From NCBI RefSeq assembly GCF_021735935.1, contig NZ_WMDZ01000001.1:1860001-1924000 (forward strand): a stretch of DNA of 64,000 bases, in the 5' to 3' direction. Source of the stretch: Sulfitobacter sp. M39 (GTDB lineage Bacteria; Pseudomonadota; Alphaproteobacteria; Rhodobacterales; Rhodobacteraceae). Below the pieces are notes generated by a model, which was given only the letters and a program-made list of their open reading frames with translations, made no database searches and was not told the DNA's origin. How positions within the stretch are numbered: the first letter of the stretch is position 1; the number at the start of each line of letters is the position of its first letter. This document shows positions 46,955-56,580 of the stretch, one piece after another. A program made the translations under genes and the position numbers.

Positions 46955-48237
46955 TGGCCGAAGCAGCGACACAACAAACCCCGACCGAGGCGTTGATCGC
47001 CACGTTGGACCTGCCCCAAGGGGGCTGGTCCAATGCGGCACGCAAGGATGCGTTGGCCCGTCTGCAACAGGCAGGTCTGCCCGAGCGTCGTGACGAATAC
47101 TGGAAATACACCCGCCCCGACACGCTGACCCAGCCGCAGGCAGTCTCTGCCGCGGTGCGCGCGTCGGAAGATGTGGCCCTGTTTGATCAGATCGACCGGC
47201 TGAAGCTGGTGTTCGTCGACGGTGTGTTCGATGCGGATGCGTCGGACGATCTGGCGCTTGAGGGCATCACCATCGAACGGCTGGCCCAAGCGGACGCCGA
47301 TCTGCATTGGGCGCGTGATCTTTATGGCACGCTGGAAAAGAACGGCCAGACGCCTGTGGCACGGCCCTTGGCGGCGCTGAACACAGCTTTTGCCGCGGAT
47401 GGCGTTCTGATCCATGTGACGGACAAAACCTCCAAGCCGGTGAACATCGTCTATCGCCGGACCTCCGAGACAGCGGATGTCATGCTGCACCACGTCGTCA
47501 AGCTGGACGCCGGCGCTGAATTCACGCTGCTGGAGAACGGCCCCGTCGCCGCGCGCTTTAACGGTGTGCTTGAGGTTGAAGTCGCGGATAACGCGTCTTT
47601 CCACCACGTGCGCGCCCAAGGCCGCGATCACGAACAACGTGCCGCGACGCATATCTTTACCCGTTTGGGGACCGAATCCGCGTTCAAATCCTTTACCCTG
47701 ACCGCCAATGGCGTGATGACGCGCAACGATTGCGTGATCGAGCTGACGGGTGACGATGCTGCGGCCCATGTGGCGGGGGCCTGTGTGGGCGACGGGGGGG
47801 ATTTCCACCACGACGACACGGTGTTCATCACCCATGACGCGGTGAACTGCGAAAGCCGTCAGGTTTTCAAGAAGGTACTGCGCAACGGGGCGACCGGTGT
47901 GTTCCAAGGGAAGATCCTGGTCAAGGCCGACGCGCAAAGGACCGATGGCTACCAGATCAGCCAGTCGTTGCTGCTGGACGAAGACAGCCAGTTCCTTGCC
48001 AAGCCAGAGCTTGAGATCTACGCCGATGACGTGGCCTGTTCGCACGGCTCCACTTCGGGGGCGATCGATGAGGACGCGCTGTTCTATCTACGCTCGCGCG
48101 GCGTGCCGCATAATGTCGCGACGGATCTGCTGACCTTGTCCTTCCTGGCCGAGGCCGTGGAAGAGATCGAGGACGAGACCCTGCGCGAAGAGATCACCGC
48201 ACGGCTTGCCGCGTGGCTTGAGCGGCACGCAGCCTGA
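46954..48237 (+). CDS. sufD: Fe-S cluster assembly protein SufD
   Basis: 427 residues, SufB paralogue: RRDEYWKYTRPDTL, LLENGPVAARFNGVLEVEVADNASFHHVRAQ, HDAVNCESRQVFKKVLRNGATGVFQGKI, ACSHGSTSGAIDEDALFYLRSRGV with the conserved C and H. Coupled to sufC before it and to the YIP1-like gene after it by one-base overlaps. Confidence 0.96.
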   Translation: MAEAATQQTPTEALIATLDLPQGGWSNAARKDALARLQQAGLPERRDEYWKYTRPDTLTQPQAVSAAVRASEDVALFDQIDRLKLVFVDGVFDADASDDLALEGITIERLAQADADLHWARDLYGTLEKNGQTPVARPLAALNTAFAADGVLIHVTDKTSKPVNIVYRRTSETADVMLHHVVKLDAGAEFTLLENGPVAARFNGVLEVEVADNASFHHVRAQGRDHEQRAATHIFTRLGTESAFKSFTLTANGVMTRNDCVIELTGDDAAAHVAGACVGDGGDFHHDDTVFITHDAVNCESRQVFKKVLRNGATGVFQGKILVKADAQRTDGYQISQSLLLDEDSQFLAKPELEIYADDVACSHGSTSGAIDEDALFYLRSRGVPHNVATDLLTLSFLAEAVEEIEDETLREEITARLAAWLERHAA

Positions 48238-48722
48238 TGGCGGCGACACGCGATATCGTGGCCAGCTACCGCAACCCCGCCGCCGTTGTGCGGCGGTTGT
48301 TGGGGCAGGGCCCACGGGAGGATCGCAACCTGGTCTATCTGATGGTCGCGTGTCTCATCTTTTTCGTGGCCCAGACCCCGCGTCTGGCCCGCGAAGCCCA
48401 TGTCAACGGCACAGAGCTTGACATGCTGCTGGGGGCGACCCTGCTGGCATGGCTGTTCATCGCGCCGTTGATTTTCTACATGCTGGCGGCGGGGACGCAG
48501 ATCATCCTCAAGGTGATGCGCGGCCGCCCCAGCGGCTATAGCACACGTCTGGCGCTGTTCTGGGCCTTGCTGGCGTCCAGCCCGCTTGTGCTGTTGCACG
48601 GTCTGACGGCGGGGTTCGTCGGCGAAGGGATCGAATTGCGCATCGTCGGGCTGATCTGGCTTTGCGTGTTTTTATGGTTCTGGATCAGCGGGTTGCTGGT
48701 CGCATATCGGACACGCTCATGA
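48237..48722 (+). CDS. YIP1-family membrane protein
   Basis: 161 residues with four hydrophobic helices (LVYLMVACLIFFVAQT; LLGATLLAWLFIAPLIFYML; LALFWALLASSPLVLLHGL; LIWLCVFLWFWISGLLV), resembling the YIP1/DUF1282 family. Function unknown. It overlaps sufD at its start and the next YIP1 gene by ATGA at its end. Confidence 0.75.
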   Translation: MAATRDIVASYRNPAAVVRRLLGQGPREDRNLVYLMVACLIFFVAQTPRLAREAHVNGTELDMLLGATLLAWLFIAPLIFYMLAAGTQIILKVMRGRPSGYSTRLALFWALLASSPLVLLHGLTAGFVGEGIELRIVGLIWLCVFLWFWISGLLVAYRTRS

Positions 48723-49318
48723 ATGCCCCTGATACAAGATCGGTTCTGACCGAGCTGGTCGTGCTCAGCCTGCGCGACCCGCGTGCTGCCGCGAACCAGA
48801 TCATGGGATGGCAACTAGGGCGGGACGTGCTGTGGACCGCGCTGGCGCTGGCGGCGGCGATCAACACGTTGATCTTCTCGGTCAGTCTGGTGCTGCAACC
48901 GACGCCCGCGATGCCTGCGTTCTTTACCAGCCCGCTGGCGATGTTTGTCCTGCTCTCGGGCGTCCTGGTGATCACGACCCACGGGCTTTACTGGGCCGGT
49001 CGTGCGCTTGGGGGCGAAGGCGACCTTGGCGATGTGCTGGCACTGGTGGTGTTCTTGCAGGTCCTGCGCATTATCGCGCAGGTGGCGATTTTCCTGCTGA
49101 TGTTCATCTCTCCGGGGGGGTCGGTGCTGGCATCTTTGGCGACGGGCCTTATCGGGCTTTGGATATTGGTCAACTTCATCGCAGCCGCCTTTAACTTTAC
49201 CGGACTGGGCAAGGCTGTCGGCGTTTTGCTGATTTCTATGGCGGCCATCGTTCTGGGGCTCAGCCTGCTTCTCTCTATCGTGGGCGTTGCCGCCCAAGGA
49301 GTGCTTCTTGATGTATGA
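48719..49318 (+). CDS. YIP1-family membrane protein
   Basis: 199 residues, five hydrophobic helices. The N-terminal cytosolic segment DPRAAANQIMGWQLGRDVLWTALALAAAINTL is typical of bacterial YIP1-domain proteins. With the preceding gene it forms a pair of small membrane proteins lying between sufD and sufS; the role is unknown. Its end overlaps the sufS start by 8 bases. Confidence 0.8.
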   Translation: MNAPDTRSVLTELVVLSLRDPRAAANQIMGWQLGRDVLWTALALAAAINTLIFSVSLVLQPTPAMPAFFTSPLAMFVLLSGVLVITTHGLYWAGRALGGEGDLGDVLALVVFLQVLRIIAQVAIFLLMFISPGGSVLASLATGLIGLWILVNFIAAAFNFTGLGKAVGVLLISMAAIVLGLSLLLSIVGVAAQGVLLDV

Positions 49319-50531
49319 CGTAAACACCATCCGCAGCGACTTTCCGATCCTGTCGCGCGAGGTGAACGGCAAGCCGCTGGTCTATCTCGACAATGGGGCC
49401 TCGGCTCAAAAGCCGCAGGTCGTGATCGACGCGATCAGCCGCTCGTACAGCCATGAATATTCCAATGTTCACCGCGGCTTACACTATCTTTCCAATCTCG
49501 CAACCGATCAGTATGAATCCGTGCGTGGCACTGTGGCGCGGTTCCTGAATGCCGGAAACGAGGATCACATCGTCTTCACCTCTGGCACGACAGAGGGGAT
49601 CAACCTGGTCGCTTACGGTTGGGCCATGCCTAACCTGCAGGCGGGGGACGAGATCATCCTGTCGGTGATGGAGCATCACGCCAATATCGTGCCGTGGCAT
49701 TTCCTGCGCGAGCGTCAGGGCGTTGTGATCAAATGGGTCGATGTGGACGCCTCTGGCGCGCTTGATCCGCAAGCCGTGATCGACGCCATCACCCCCAAGA
49801 CCAAGCTCATTGCCGTGACGCAGGTGTCGAATGTCCTGGGCACGGTGGTGGACGTCAAGGCGATCACCGCAGGGGCCCATGCCAAAGGCGTGCCCGTCTT
49901 GGTTGACGGGTCGCAGGCGGCCGTACACATGCCTGTGGACGTTCAGGATATCGGCTGCGATTTCTACGCGATCACGGGTCACAAGCTTTATGGTCCCTCG
50001 GGGTCCGGCGCGATCTATATCAACCCCGATCGCATGGCCGAGATGCGCCCGTTTCTGGGCGGCGGCGATATGATCCGCGAGGTCACCAAAGACGGCATCA
50101 CCTATAACGACGCCCCCATGAAGTTCGAGGCGGGCACCCCCGGCATCGTGCAGACCATCGGCATGGGCGTGGCGCTGGATTATATGATGAACATCGGGAT
50201 GCAGAATATCGCCGCCCATGAGGCATCCTTGCGCGATTATGCCGTGTCGCGCCTGTCGGGGCTGAACTGGGTGCAGGTGCAGGGTACCACGCCGGATAAG
50301 GCCGCGATCTTCAGCTTTACGCTGGACGGGGCGGCGCATGCGCATGATATCTCTACCATCCTTGATAAAAAGGGCGTGGCGGTACGTGCGGGTCAGCATT
50401 GCTGCGGGCCGCTGATGCAGCATCTGGGCCAGACCGCCACCTGCCGCGCGTCCTTCGGGATGTACAACACCAATGCCGAGATCGACACGCTGATCGAGGC
50501 GCTTGAACTGGCGCATGATTTGTTTGCGTGA
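49311..50531 (+). CDS. sufS: Cysteine desulfurase SufS
   Basis: 406 residues, SufS-type class V aminotransferase: FPILSREVNGKPLVYLDNGASAQKPQ, SGTTEGINLVAYGW, HHANIVPW, PLP lysine in AITGHKLYGPSGSG, and active-site cysteine in TATCRASFGMYNT. It provides sulfur to SufBC2D, usually through SufE or SufU; neither is seen in the window. AAGGAG lies 9 bases before ATG 49311. Confidence 0.96.
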   Translation: MYDVNTIRSDFPILSREVNGKPLVYLDNGASAQKPQVVIDAISRSYSHEYSNVHRGLHYLSNLATDQYESVRGTVARFLNAGNEDHIVFTSGTTEGINLVAYGWAMPNLQAGDEIILSVMEHHANIVPWHFLRERQGVVIKWVDVDASGALDPQAVIDAITPKTKLIAVTQVSNVLGTVVDVKAITAGAHAKGVPVLVDGSQAAVHMPVDVQDIGCDFYAITGHKLYGPSGSGAIYINPDRMAEMRPFLGGGDMIREVTKDGITYNDAPMKFEAGTPGIVQTIGMGVALDYMMNIGMQNIAAHEASLRDYAVSRLSGLNWVQVQGTTPDKAAIFSFTLDGAAHAHDISTILDKKGVAVRAGQHCCGPLMQHLGQTATCRASFGMYNTNAEIDTLIEALELAHDLFA

Positions 50532-50589
50532 CCCAAGGCTGATTTTGTAATTGCAGGGGGCGGGTAGTCTGGCTATACCGCCCCTAGAT

Positions 50590-50666
<77 letters not shown>

Positions 50667-50706
50667 TCTTCCCTTGATCCAGATATGTTTATGTTGGGCT
50701 TCGCCC

Positions 50707-52533
50707 TCAGGCCTGCACGGCTTCTGGCGTGTCGCCTGTGCTGGCGGGGGTAGGGGTGTCGTCCGTGTTGTCAGCGGCTGATAGGATCACGGCGGGCTGC
50801 TGTGCGGCGACGGTGGCAAATTCCATGTGGAAGGTCGTGCCTTCGCCCACAACGCTGTCGTAGAACAATTTACCCGACATCTGCTGGGCCAGCTGTTGCG
50901 AGATATGGAGCCCCAGACCGGACCCTTGTGTCGCATATTGCCCGCCGTTTTTGACCTGTTCAAAGCGGCCAAAGACCTGCCCCTCCATCCCGACGGGGAT
51001 ACCGCGGCCGCTGTCCTTGATCGACAGGCGCACATGGCCGTTGCTGATGGACAGGCTGCCTTCAACGGTGCTGCCTTGTTCGGAGAATTTGATGGCGTTG
51101 GACACGAGGTTGTCGATGATCTGGCGGATGGCAAAGGCGTCGCCGGTGATCGTCGCGGTTTGATCACCCCTGGGCAGCACGAGGTCGACCTTCTGCTCGG
51201 CGGCGAACATCTTGTTCTCTTCCAGGCTTTCTTTCAGTAGCGCCCCCAGATCGACTGGCAGCGCGTCAAGCGACAGCGCGTCTACGTCGATCTTTTGCGC
51301 CAGCAGGATGTTGTCGACCAGACGGGACAGGCGCATCCCGTTGCGCTGCGCGATTTCGAGGGGGGAGCGGATGCGCGCGTCGATCTCGCCCAAACGCCCG
51401 CTAAGCGCCAGCGCCAACCCGCCCTTGAGCGAGGTAAGCGGTGTGCGCAGCTCGTGGTTGACGACAGAGATAAATTCATCCTTGGCGCGGTTGGCCTCGT
51501 CGGCGCGCAGCAGCGCGTCTTCAAGGGCACGGGTTATGACGATACGGTCGGTGATATCGACCAGGGTGATGCTCCACCCCAGAATGGCACCGTTCGGGTC
51601 CAGCGGGCTTTCGATTTCCTGAATACGGGGGTCATAGACGCGCTGTTCGATGGTCAAGGATGCGTCCGTCGTGCGGGGGCTGCGGGTATCGATCTTGGCC
51701 AACAGGGCGTCGGCTTCGGCTTTGGACAGGTTGCACAACCCGCTGCGTTTCGCGGCAGAGTTCATCAGCGCGACACGGCGGTTGTTGTCGATCAGGATCA
51801 CCGGTTCGCTGGTCGTATTGAACAGGATCGACTGCCCAATCGACGCCATGTCCATCGTCTTGTTGGTCAGCAACATGAAGGTAAAGGCCAGGATACCGAC
51901 GGTGAACATAAAGGCCGTCGGGTCCAGCCCGAACACGGTAAAGCCGAACAGCACATAAGACGCATTGGCGGTCAACGGGGTGATCGTGACCACCGCCAGC
52001 ATCGTCAGCAGCGGCCAGGCAGAGCGGCGCGAACGGGCGAAGGCCTTGATCAGCGCATAGAAGGTCGCGGAGACGAAAGTATACAGCAGGGCCGTGATCG
52101 CAAAGAACCCCGGCCCGTGGATATAGGTGATCTGCCGGTCACCGGGCAGGATGGCAGTCTCGGCGGTATAGACCAGCTGGTGCATCCCGTTTGTTGCGGC
52201 AAAGGCAAAGCACCCGATGGGCACTAGCACCAGCGCAGCCACCACACGCTTTTTCGACAGCCATTCGGCCTGATGCACATAGGCGAAGACAAAGAAGCAC
52301 CACGCCACAGGTACCAGCGCATTGCCAAGCCACGCGACGACCGCCATGTCAAACTGGCAGGCAAAGGACGGGGTGGACGCTTCGGCACCGACGGTGATCA
52401 AGGTCCAGATCATCGCGACAAAGGTCAGGGCGTAATATCGCTTTCCGTGGAAGTGCTGGTATTTCAGCATACACACCATCACGACCGCGGCGACGGCGCT
52501 CACGCTGGCGGCGGCCCAGAACACGGGCTGCAT
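50707..52533 (-). CDS. Sensor histidine kinase with N-terminal 7TM domain
   Basis: 608 residues. Seven hydrophobic helices form the N-terminal sensor (~1-225, HisKA_7TM-like). A PAS domain follows (ILFNTTSEPVILIDNNRRVALMNSAAKRSGL), then HisKA (ISVVNHELRTPLTSLKGGLAL) and HATPase (IIDNLVSNAIKF, KDSGRGIP, GSGLGLHISQQLA), with a low-complexity Thr/Asp/Pro tail. ATG 52533 has AAGGAG at ideal distance; the frame upstream to 52647 is not supported. No response regulator is adjacent. Confidence 0.92.
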   Translation of the reverse strand: MQPVFWAAASVSAVAAVVMVCMLKYQHFHGKRYYALTFVAMIWTLITVGAEASTPSFACQFDMAVVAWLGNALVPVAWCFFVFAYVHQAEWLSKKRVVAALVLVPIGCFAFAATNGMHQLVYTAETAILPGDRQITYIHGPGFFAITALLYTFVSATFYALIKAFARSRRSAWPLLTMLAVVTITPLTANASYVLFGFTVFGLDPTAFMFTVGILAFTFMLLTNKTMDMASIGQSILFNTTSEPVILIDNNRRVALMNSAAKRSGLCNLSKAEADALLAKIDTRSPRTTDASLTIEQRVYDPRIQEIESPLDPNGAILGWSITLVDITDRIVITRALEDALLRADEANRAKDEFISVVNHELRTPLTSLKGGLALALSGRLGEIDARIRSPLEIAQRNGMRLSRLVDNILLAQKIDVDALSLDALPVDLGALLKESLEENKMFAAEQKVDLVLPRGDQTATITGDAFAIRQIIDNLVSNAIKFSEQGSTVEGSLSISNGHVRLSIKDSGRGIPVGMEGQVFGRFEQVKNGGQYATQGSGLGLHISQQLAQQMSGKLFYDSVVGEGTTFHMEFATVAAQQPAVILSAADNTDDTPTPASTGDTPEAVQA

Positions 52534-52770
52534 TGCTACTCCTTCAAAGCACGTCATCATAGATCCACCTACGGGCTGCGTCTTCGCAAAGCAGTCTAGG
52601 CATACGGTTGTGTTGAAACTTTGACCGAAGTTTGACAGCAGCCCCAAGAGTTCGGCGGCAGTCTTTCAGCGTCAATGACAATACAAGGCATAGTATAGCT
52701 TTGCGCCGTGATCATGCGTGTGTGGGATGTGGGGTCAAGCGCTGGACGGGTTAAACACTGGCATGAACAC

Positions 52771-52808
52771 AAAAGAAATCCCCGAAAAACCGTGGTTTGC
52801 GGGGATTT
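52771..52808 (-). terminator. Terminator of the folate C1 operon
   Basis: Minus strand: AATCCCCG / CGGGGATT stem (52800-52807 / 52777-52784) with a 15-base loop, followed by TCTTTT, 28 bases beyond the methyltransferase stop. Confidence 0.75.
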
Positions 52809-52835
52809 TGAACTTGGCGGTAGGGAGAATCCCCA

Positions 52836-53912
52836 TTAGCGGCGGCGGCCACCCTTGCGGCCAGCGCGGCCACGCCCTTCTTGACCGGCCTTGGGCGCGA
52901 CCTTGTTGAACTTGATCCATTCGGTGCCGTGAGGGTCGCGGTCGAACAGGAAGTTGGCGGCGCGGATCGCCTCCATCTCTTTGCCGGGGGTGGGCTTGGT
53001 TGATCCCATCCCGAAGAGCGTCACAAAGGTCTCGTCGTCGATCTCGTTAGGCAGGATAATGCCCGCCGTCGCCAGTTCGGCCTTCTTCTCGGCAATCTTG
53101 GTCTGGTTCACGGGCAGGGTGATCGGGTTCATGATCGCCGAGGTCATGCCAGCGCCCATTGCCATCGGCAGGAAAGCATTGTTGATGCCGTGACGGTTGG
53201 GCAGGCCAAAACTGATGTTGGAGGCACCGCAGGTCGTGTTCACGCCCAGTTCCTCGCGCAGACGGCGCACAAGGGTAAAGACCTGATGCCCCGCCGTCGC
53301 CATCGCGCCGATGGGCATGACCAGCGGGTCGACCACGATATCATGGGCTGGAATACCGAAGTCGGCTGCGCGTTCTACGATCTTCTTGGCAACGTCGAAA
53401 CGCACGTCGGGATCTTCGGAAATGCCCGTATCGTCGTTCGAGATCGCAACCACCGGCACGTTGTATTTCTTGACCAGCGGCAGCACGAGCTCCAGCCGCT
53501 CTTCCTCTCCTGTGACCGAGTTTAGCAGCGGGCGACCCTCGCAGGCCTCAAGACCGGCCTCAAGCGCGCCAGGGACAGAGCTGTCGATGCAGATCGGGAT
53601 ATCGACGACGTTTTGCACGACGCGGATCAGTTCGGGCATCAGCATCGGTTCGACAAAGTTATTATCCGCATAGCGGGGGTCTTCGGCCATCTTGTTCGAG
53701 AAAACGGCACCGGAGTTCACGTCCAGAATATTCGCGCCCGCCGCGGCTTGCGCAATGGCGTCCGCCTCGACGCGACTGAAATCGCCACGCTCCAGCTCTT
53801 CGGCGAGGATCTTGCGGCCGGTGGGGTTGATACGTTCCCCGATCACGCAGAAGGGCTCGTCAAAGCCGATGATCGCTGTTTTGGTTTTGGATTCGACGAC
53901 GGTTCTGGTCAT
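52836..53912 (-). CDS. Methyltetrahydrofolate:corrinoid methyltransferase-type protein
   Basis: 358 residues with the pterin-binding TIM barrel: FCVIGERINPTGRK, ANILDVNSGAVFSN, PICIDSSVPGALEAGL, LLNSVTGEEERLELVLPLVKKYNVPVVAISNDDTG, CGASNISFGLPNRHGINNAFL. This is the MetH/AcsE-like fold that moves a methyl group between a corrinoid protein and tetrahydrofolate. The C-terminal ~20 residues are Gly/Arg-rich and end in RKGGRRR. It is the last gene of an operon with a MetF-like gene (16 bases apart) and a small gene upstream. Confidence 0.88.
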   Translation of the reverse strand: MTRTVVESKTKTAIIGFDEPFCVIGERINPTGRKILAEELERGDFSRVEADAIAQAAAGANILDVNSGAVFSNKMAEDPRYADNNFVEPMLMPELIRVVQNVVDIPICIDSSVPGALEAGLEACEGRPLLNSVTGEEERLELVLPLVKKYNVPVVAISNDDTGISEDPDVRFDVAKKIVERAADFGIPAHDIVVDPLVMPIGAMATAGHQVFTLVRRLREELGVNTTCGASNISFGLPNRHGINNAFLPMAMGAGMTSAIMNPITLPVNQTKIAEKKAELATAGIILPNEIDDETFVTLFGMGSTKPTPGKEMEAIRAANFLFDRDPHGTEWIKFNKVAPKAGQEGRGRAGRKGGRRR

Positions 53913-53928
53913 GGTGTTCAGTCTTTCC

Positions 53929-54873
53929 TTAGACGGAGTTGGCTGGCTGAGCAGCGGGTCCGCCATTTTCAATGGCCCAATTGGCATTCGTCTTGATCCC
54001 ACCCAGCGGGAAGAAATGCACATGGGTAATGTTGAAATCTGGGTTGGCGGCTTTGTGGGCGGCCAGTTCGGTGATCACATCTGTCGGCTCGTAGGGCAAC
54101 AGCAGTTTGGTGACATCCATCGCGCGCTTTTGCAGCACCTTAAGCGAAGGGCCGACCCCGCAGGCGATGGCGAATTTGATCAGGGTTTGCAGCTTGGCGG
54201 GGCCCGCAATGCCGATGTGGATAGGCAGGTCGATGCCCGCGTGTTTCAGGCTATCGGCCCATTCGATGATCGGCTGTGCTTCGAAGGCGAATTGTGTGGC
54301 GATGGCCATCTTCGCGTCCGTCCGTTCGGAAAAGCCCTGCTTCCAGCGCAGCGCATCATCTACTCGCAGACGTGTCCCATCGGTGTCGATGTCGCGGTTG
54401 CCTTCGGGGTGGCCTGCGATGTGCAGCCGTTCAAACCCGTGTTTGTCGAACAATCCCGTGTCCATCAGCTGCATGGAGTCGCTGAAATCGCCGTGGGGCG
54501 TAGCGACGCCACCGGCCAGCAGCAAGCCCTGCTTTACGTCAGCCTCGCCCTGATACATGGCGATCCAGTTTTCCAGCGTGGCACGATCCTTGATGATGCG
54601 GGCAGGGAAGTGCGGCATGACCTTGTAGCCGTCGGCATTGAGCCGCGCGGCGGTGGCGACCATGTCTTCGATCGGGGTGCCATCGATATGCGCGATATAG
54701 ACCCGTGTACCCTCGGGCAGCAGATCGCGGAAGTCTTCGACCTTTTCCGCCGTGCGGGGCATCACCTCGATCGAGTAGTCGCGCAAAAAGGAAGCGACCT
54801 CGGGGGTAGGCAGATCAGACACGGGGGCTTCTTTGCGCCGGAAGTTCAAAAGGGACATGAGCATTTCTTTCAT
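53929..54873 (-). CDS. Methylenetetrahydrofolate reductase (MetF-like)
   Basis: 314 residues, TIM barrel: EVMPRTAEKVEDFRDLLPEGTRVYIAHIDG, PHFPARIIKDRATLENWIA, LLLAGGVATPHGDFSDSMQLMDTGLFDKHGF, AGHPEGN, IATQFAFEAQPIIEWADSL, IHIGIAGPA. It is an atypical MetF group used in C1 catabolism. With the methyltransferase it would move methyl groups from a corrinoid through folate. Start 54873; ATGs at 54864 and 54858 are possible. Confidence 0.88.
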   Translation of the reverse strand: MKEMLMSLLNFRRKEAPVSDLPTPEVASFLRDYSIEVMPRTAEKVEDFRDLLPEGTRVYIAHIDGTPIEDMVATAARLNADGYKVMPHFPARIIKDRATLENWIAMYQGEADVKQGLLLAGGVATPHGDFSDSMQLMDTGLFDKHGFERLHIAGHPEGNRDIDTDGTRLRVDDALRWKQGFSERTDAKMAIATQFAFEAQPIIEWADSLKHAGIDLPIHIGIAGPAKLQTLIKFAIACGVGPSLKVLQKRAMDVTKLLLPYEPTDVITELAAHKAANPDFNITHVHFFPLGGIKTNANWAIENGGPAAQPANSV

Positions 54874-54906
54874 GAGGGGATCAACTTTTGCACCGGCAAC
54901 GGGCGG

Positions 54907-55203
54907 TCAGGCCCAGCCGTCATTGGCAATCAGCGTCTTGATGCGGTCACGGTCGAACTCTGCGTCGATGCGCGCGACCTCTGCATCGGCCACGGCGTCG
55001 GGTTCGCCCTCTACCGTATAGGGATCGGCCTTGCGCCATTCGGCCAGATAGGCATCGCTGTCATCCGCGCCGATTTTCATCGCGGCGCGGTCGATGGCCT
55101 GTTCAAACCGTTCGGGCAGCGGACGCTTGGACCCGCGACGGCCTTTGCCGACGATGACCTGCGCAGGAATATCACGCCAATAGACGATGGTAACTTCGGG
55201 CAT
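54907..55203 (-). CDS. 'Virulence factor' family small protein
   Basis: 98 residues: MPEVTIVYWRDIPAQVIVGKGRRGSKRPLPERFEQAIDRAAMKIG, ending DRDRIKTLIANDGWA. It belongs to the conserved family labelled virulence factor (PF13769), whose real biochemical role is unclear; the name is inherited and not a sign of pathogenicity. It is the first gene of the folate C1 operon, 33 bases before MetF, so a C1-linked role is likely. Confidence 0.8.
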   Translation of the reverse strand: MPEVTIVYWRDIPAQVIVGKGRRGSKRPLPERFEQAIDRAAMKIGADDSDAYLAEWRKADPYTVEGEPDAVADAEVARIDAEFDRDRIKTLIANDGWA

Positions 55204-55449
55204 GATTGATTCCTCTGCTGTGCTTGTTTTTCTTAGCGGCTGTTGATCTGTCCCCGTCGCCGTTTTTCGACATTAAGAACGGCGTCTGCGACGTGGTCAC
55301 ATTACAGCGCGCAACCGCGACAGGCGAGGGGGGCGGGGCGTCATAATTCTCAAGATGGTTGTGAGGGCGACGATAAGCTTACGGTGCCGGATCTCTGGTT
55401 TCCCGCTTGCCCCTTGTCCGCAGAAACACTACCTTGGGGGCAACTCAAT

Positions 55450-56580
55450 ATGAAAGGCGCAATCATGGCGCCACAGCGTCCCAAAGGTGCGGGCGCGCTC
55501 GATGTACCGCCGGCTCTGAGCCCCGCGCCAGTTCCGCCCAGATCGACCGAACTTTATGCGGCCCTTGATCTGGGCACAAATAGTTGTCGCATGCTGATCG
55601 CACAGCCAAAAGGCAGCGGTTTCCATGTCGTCGATAGCTTCTCGAAGTCTGTCCAGCTTGGGGCAGGGCTTGAGAAAACCGGGCGATTGTCGCGCGGATC
55701 GATGACGCGTACCATTCAGGCATTGCGCATCTGCCAGCAAAAGCTGCGCCGTAACAAGGTGCGGCGGATGCGGCTTGTCGCGACCGAGGCATGCCGTCGT
55801 GCCGCCAACGGTGCCGAATTCATGCAGCGTATCCAGCGCGAGACGGGGTTAAAGCTTGATATCATCAAGCCCGAGGAAGAAGCGCAGCTTGCCGTGATTT
55901 CCTGCGCGCCGCTGGTGAACCGCAAGACCCACAACCTGCTGGTGGTGGACATTGGCGGCGGTTCGACCGAATTGGTCTGGATCGACATCTCTAAGGTGCC
56001 CAAAGCCGACCGTGCGCAATCCATCATGCGGCTGCATGGGGGCTTTCATCAGGCGAAAACAGATGTGCCCGCCGCGCGTGTGGTCGACTGGATCAGCGTG
56101 CCACTGGGCGTGGCGACCCTGCGCGATCAATTCTCTGACGTGGAAGACGACGCCGCACGCTTTGCCTTGATGAGCTGGTTCTTCGAGGAGAACCTGACCG
56201 ACTTCACCCCCTATCAGTCGATCCAGTCGCAGGACCATTTCCAGATTGTCGGCACCTCGGGCACGGTCACCACTGTTGCTGCCAGCCATTTGGGGCTAAA
56301 GCGCTACGACCGGACCAAAGTGGACGGGCTTCGCATGACCTCGGCGCAGATCGACAAGGTGATCCATTCCTATCTGGCGATGGGGCCGGGTGGGCGGCGT
56401 GCCGATCCGCGTATCGGGTTGGATCGTCAGGCGTTGATCATGTCGGGGGCCGCGATTTTGCAGGCGTTGATGCGGTGCTGGCCGACGGATAGATTAAGTG
56501 TTGCAGACCGTGGTCTGCGCGAGGGGCTGCTATATGCCCAGATGAGCGCGGATGGCGTTTTGGAAGAAGGATTAGGCTGA
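55450..56580 (+). CDS. Ppx/GppA family phosphatase
   Basis: 376 residues, ASKHA fold: [89 protein letters not shown]. It acts on polyphosphate or pppGpp; which one cannot be told. ATG 55450 begins a short proline-rich leader before the domain; ~200 bp of open frame upstream is not family-like. The stop overlaps the rlmE start (TGATGG). Confidence 0.9.
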   Translation: MKGAIMAPQRPKGAGALDVPPALSPAPVPPRSTELYAALDLGTNSCRMLIAQPKGSGFHVVDSFSKSVQLGAGLEKTGRLSRGSMTRTIQALRICQQKLRRNKVRRMRLVATEACRRAANGAEFMQRIQRETGLKLDIIKPEEEAQLAVISCAPLVNRKTHNLLVVDIGGGSTELVWIDISKVPKADRAQSIMRLHGGFHQAKTDVPAARVVDWISVPLGVATLRDQFSDVEDDAARFALMSWFFEENLTDFTPYQSIQSQDHFQIVGTSGTVTTVAASHLGLKRYDRTKVDGLRMTSAQIDKVIHSYLAMGPGGRRADPRIGLDRQALIMSGAAILQALMRCWPTDRLSVADRGLREGLLYAQMSADGVLEEGLG

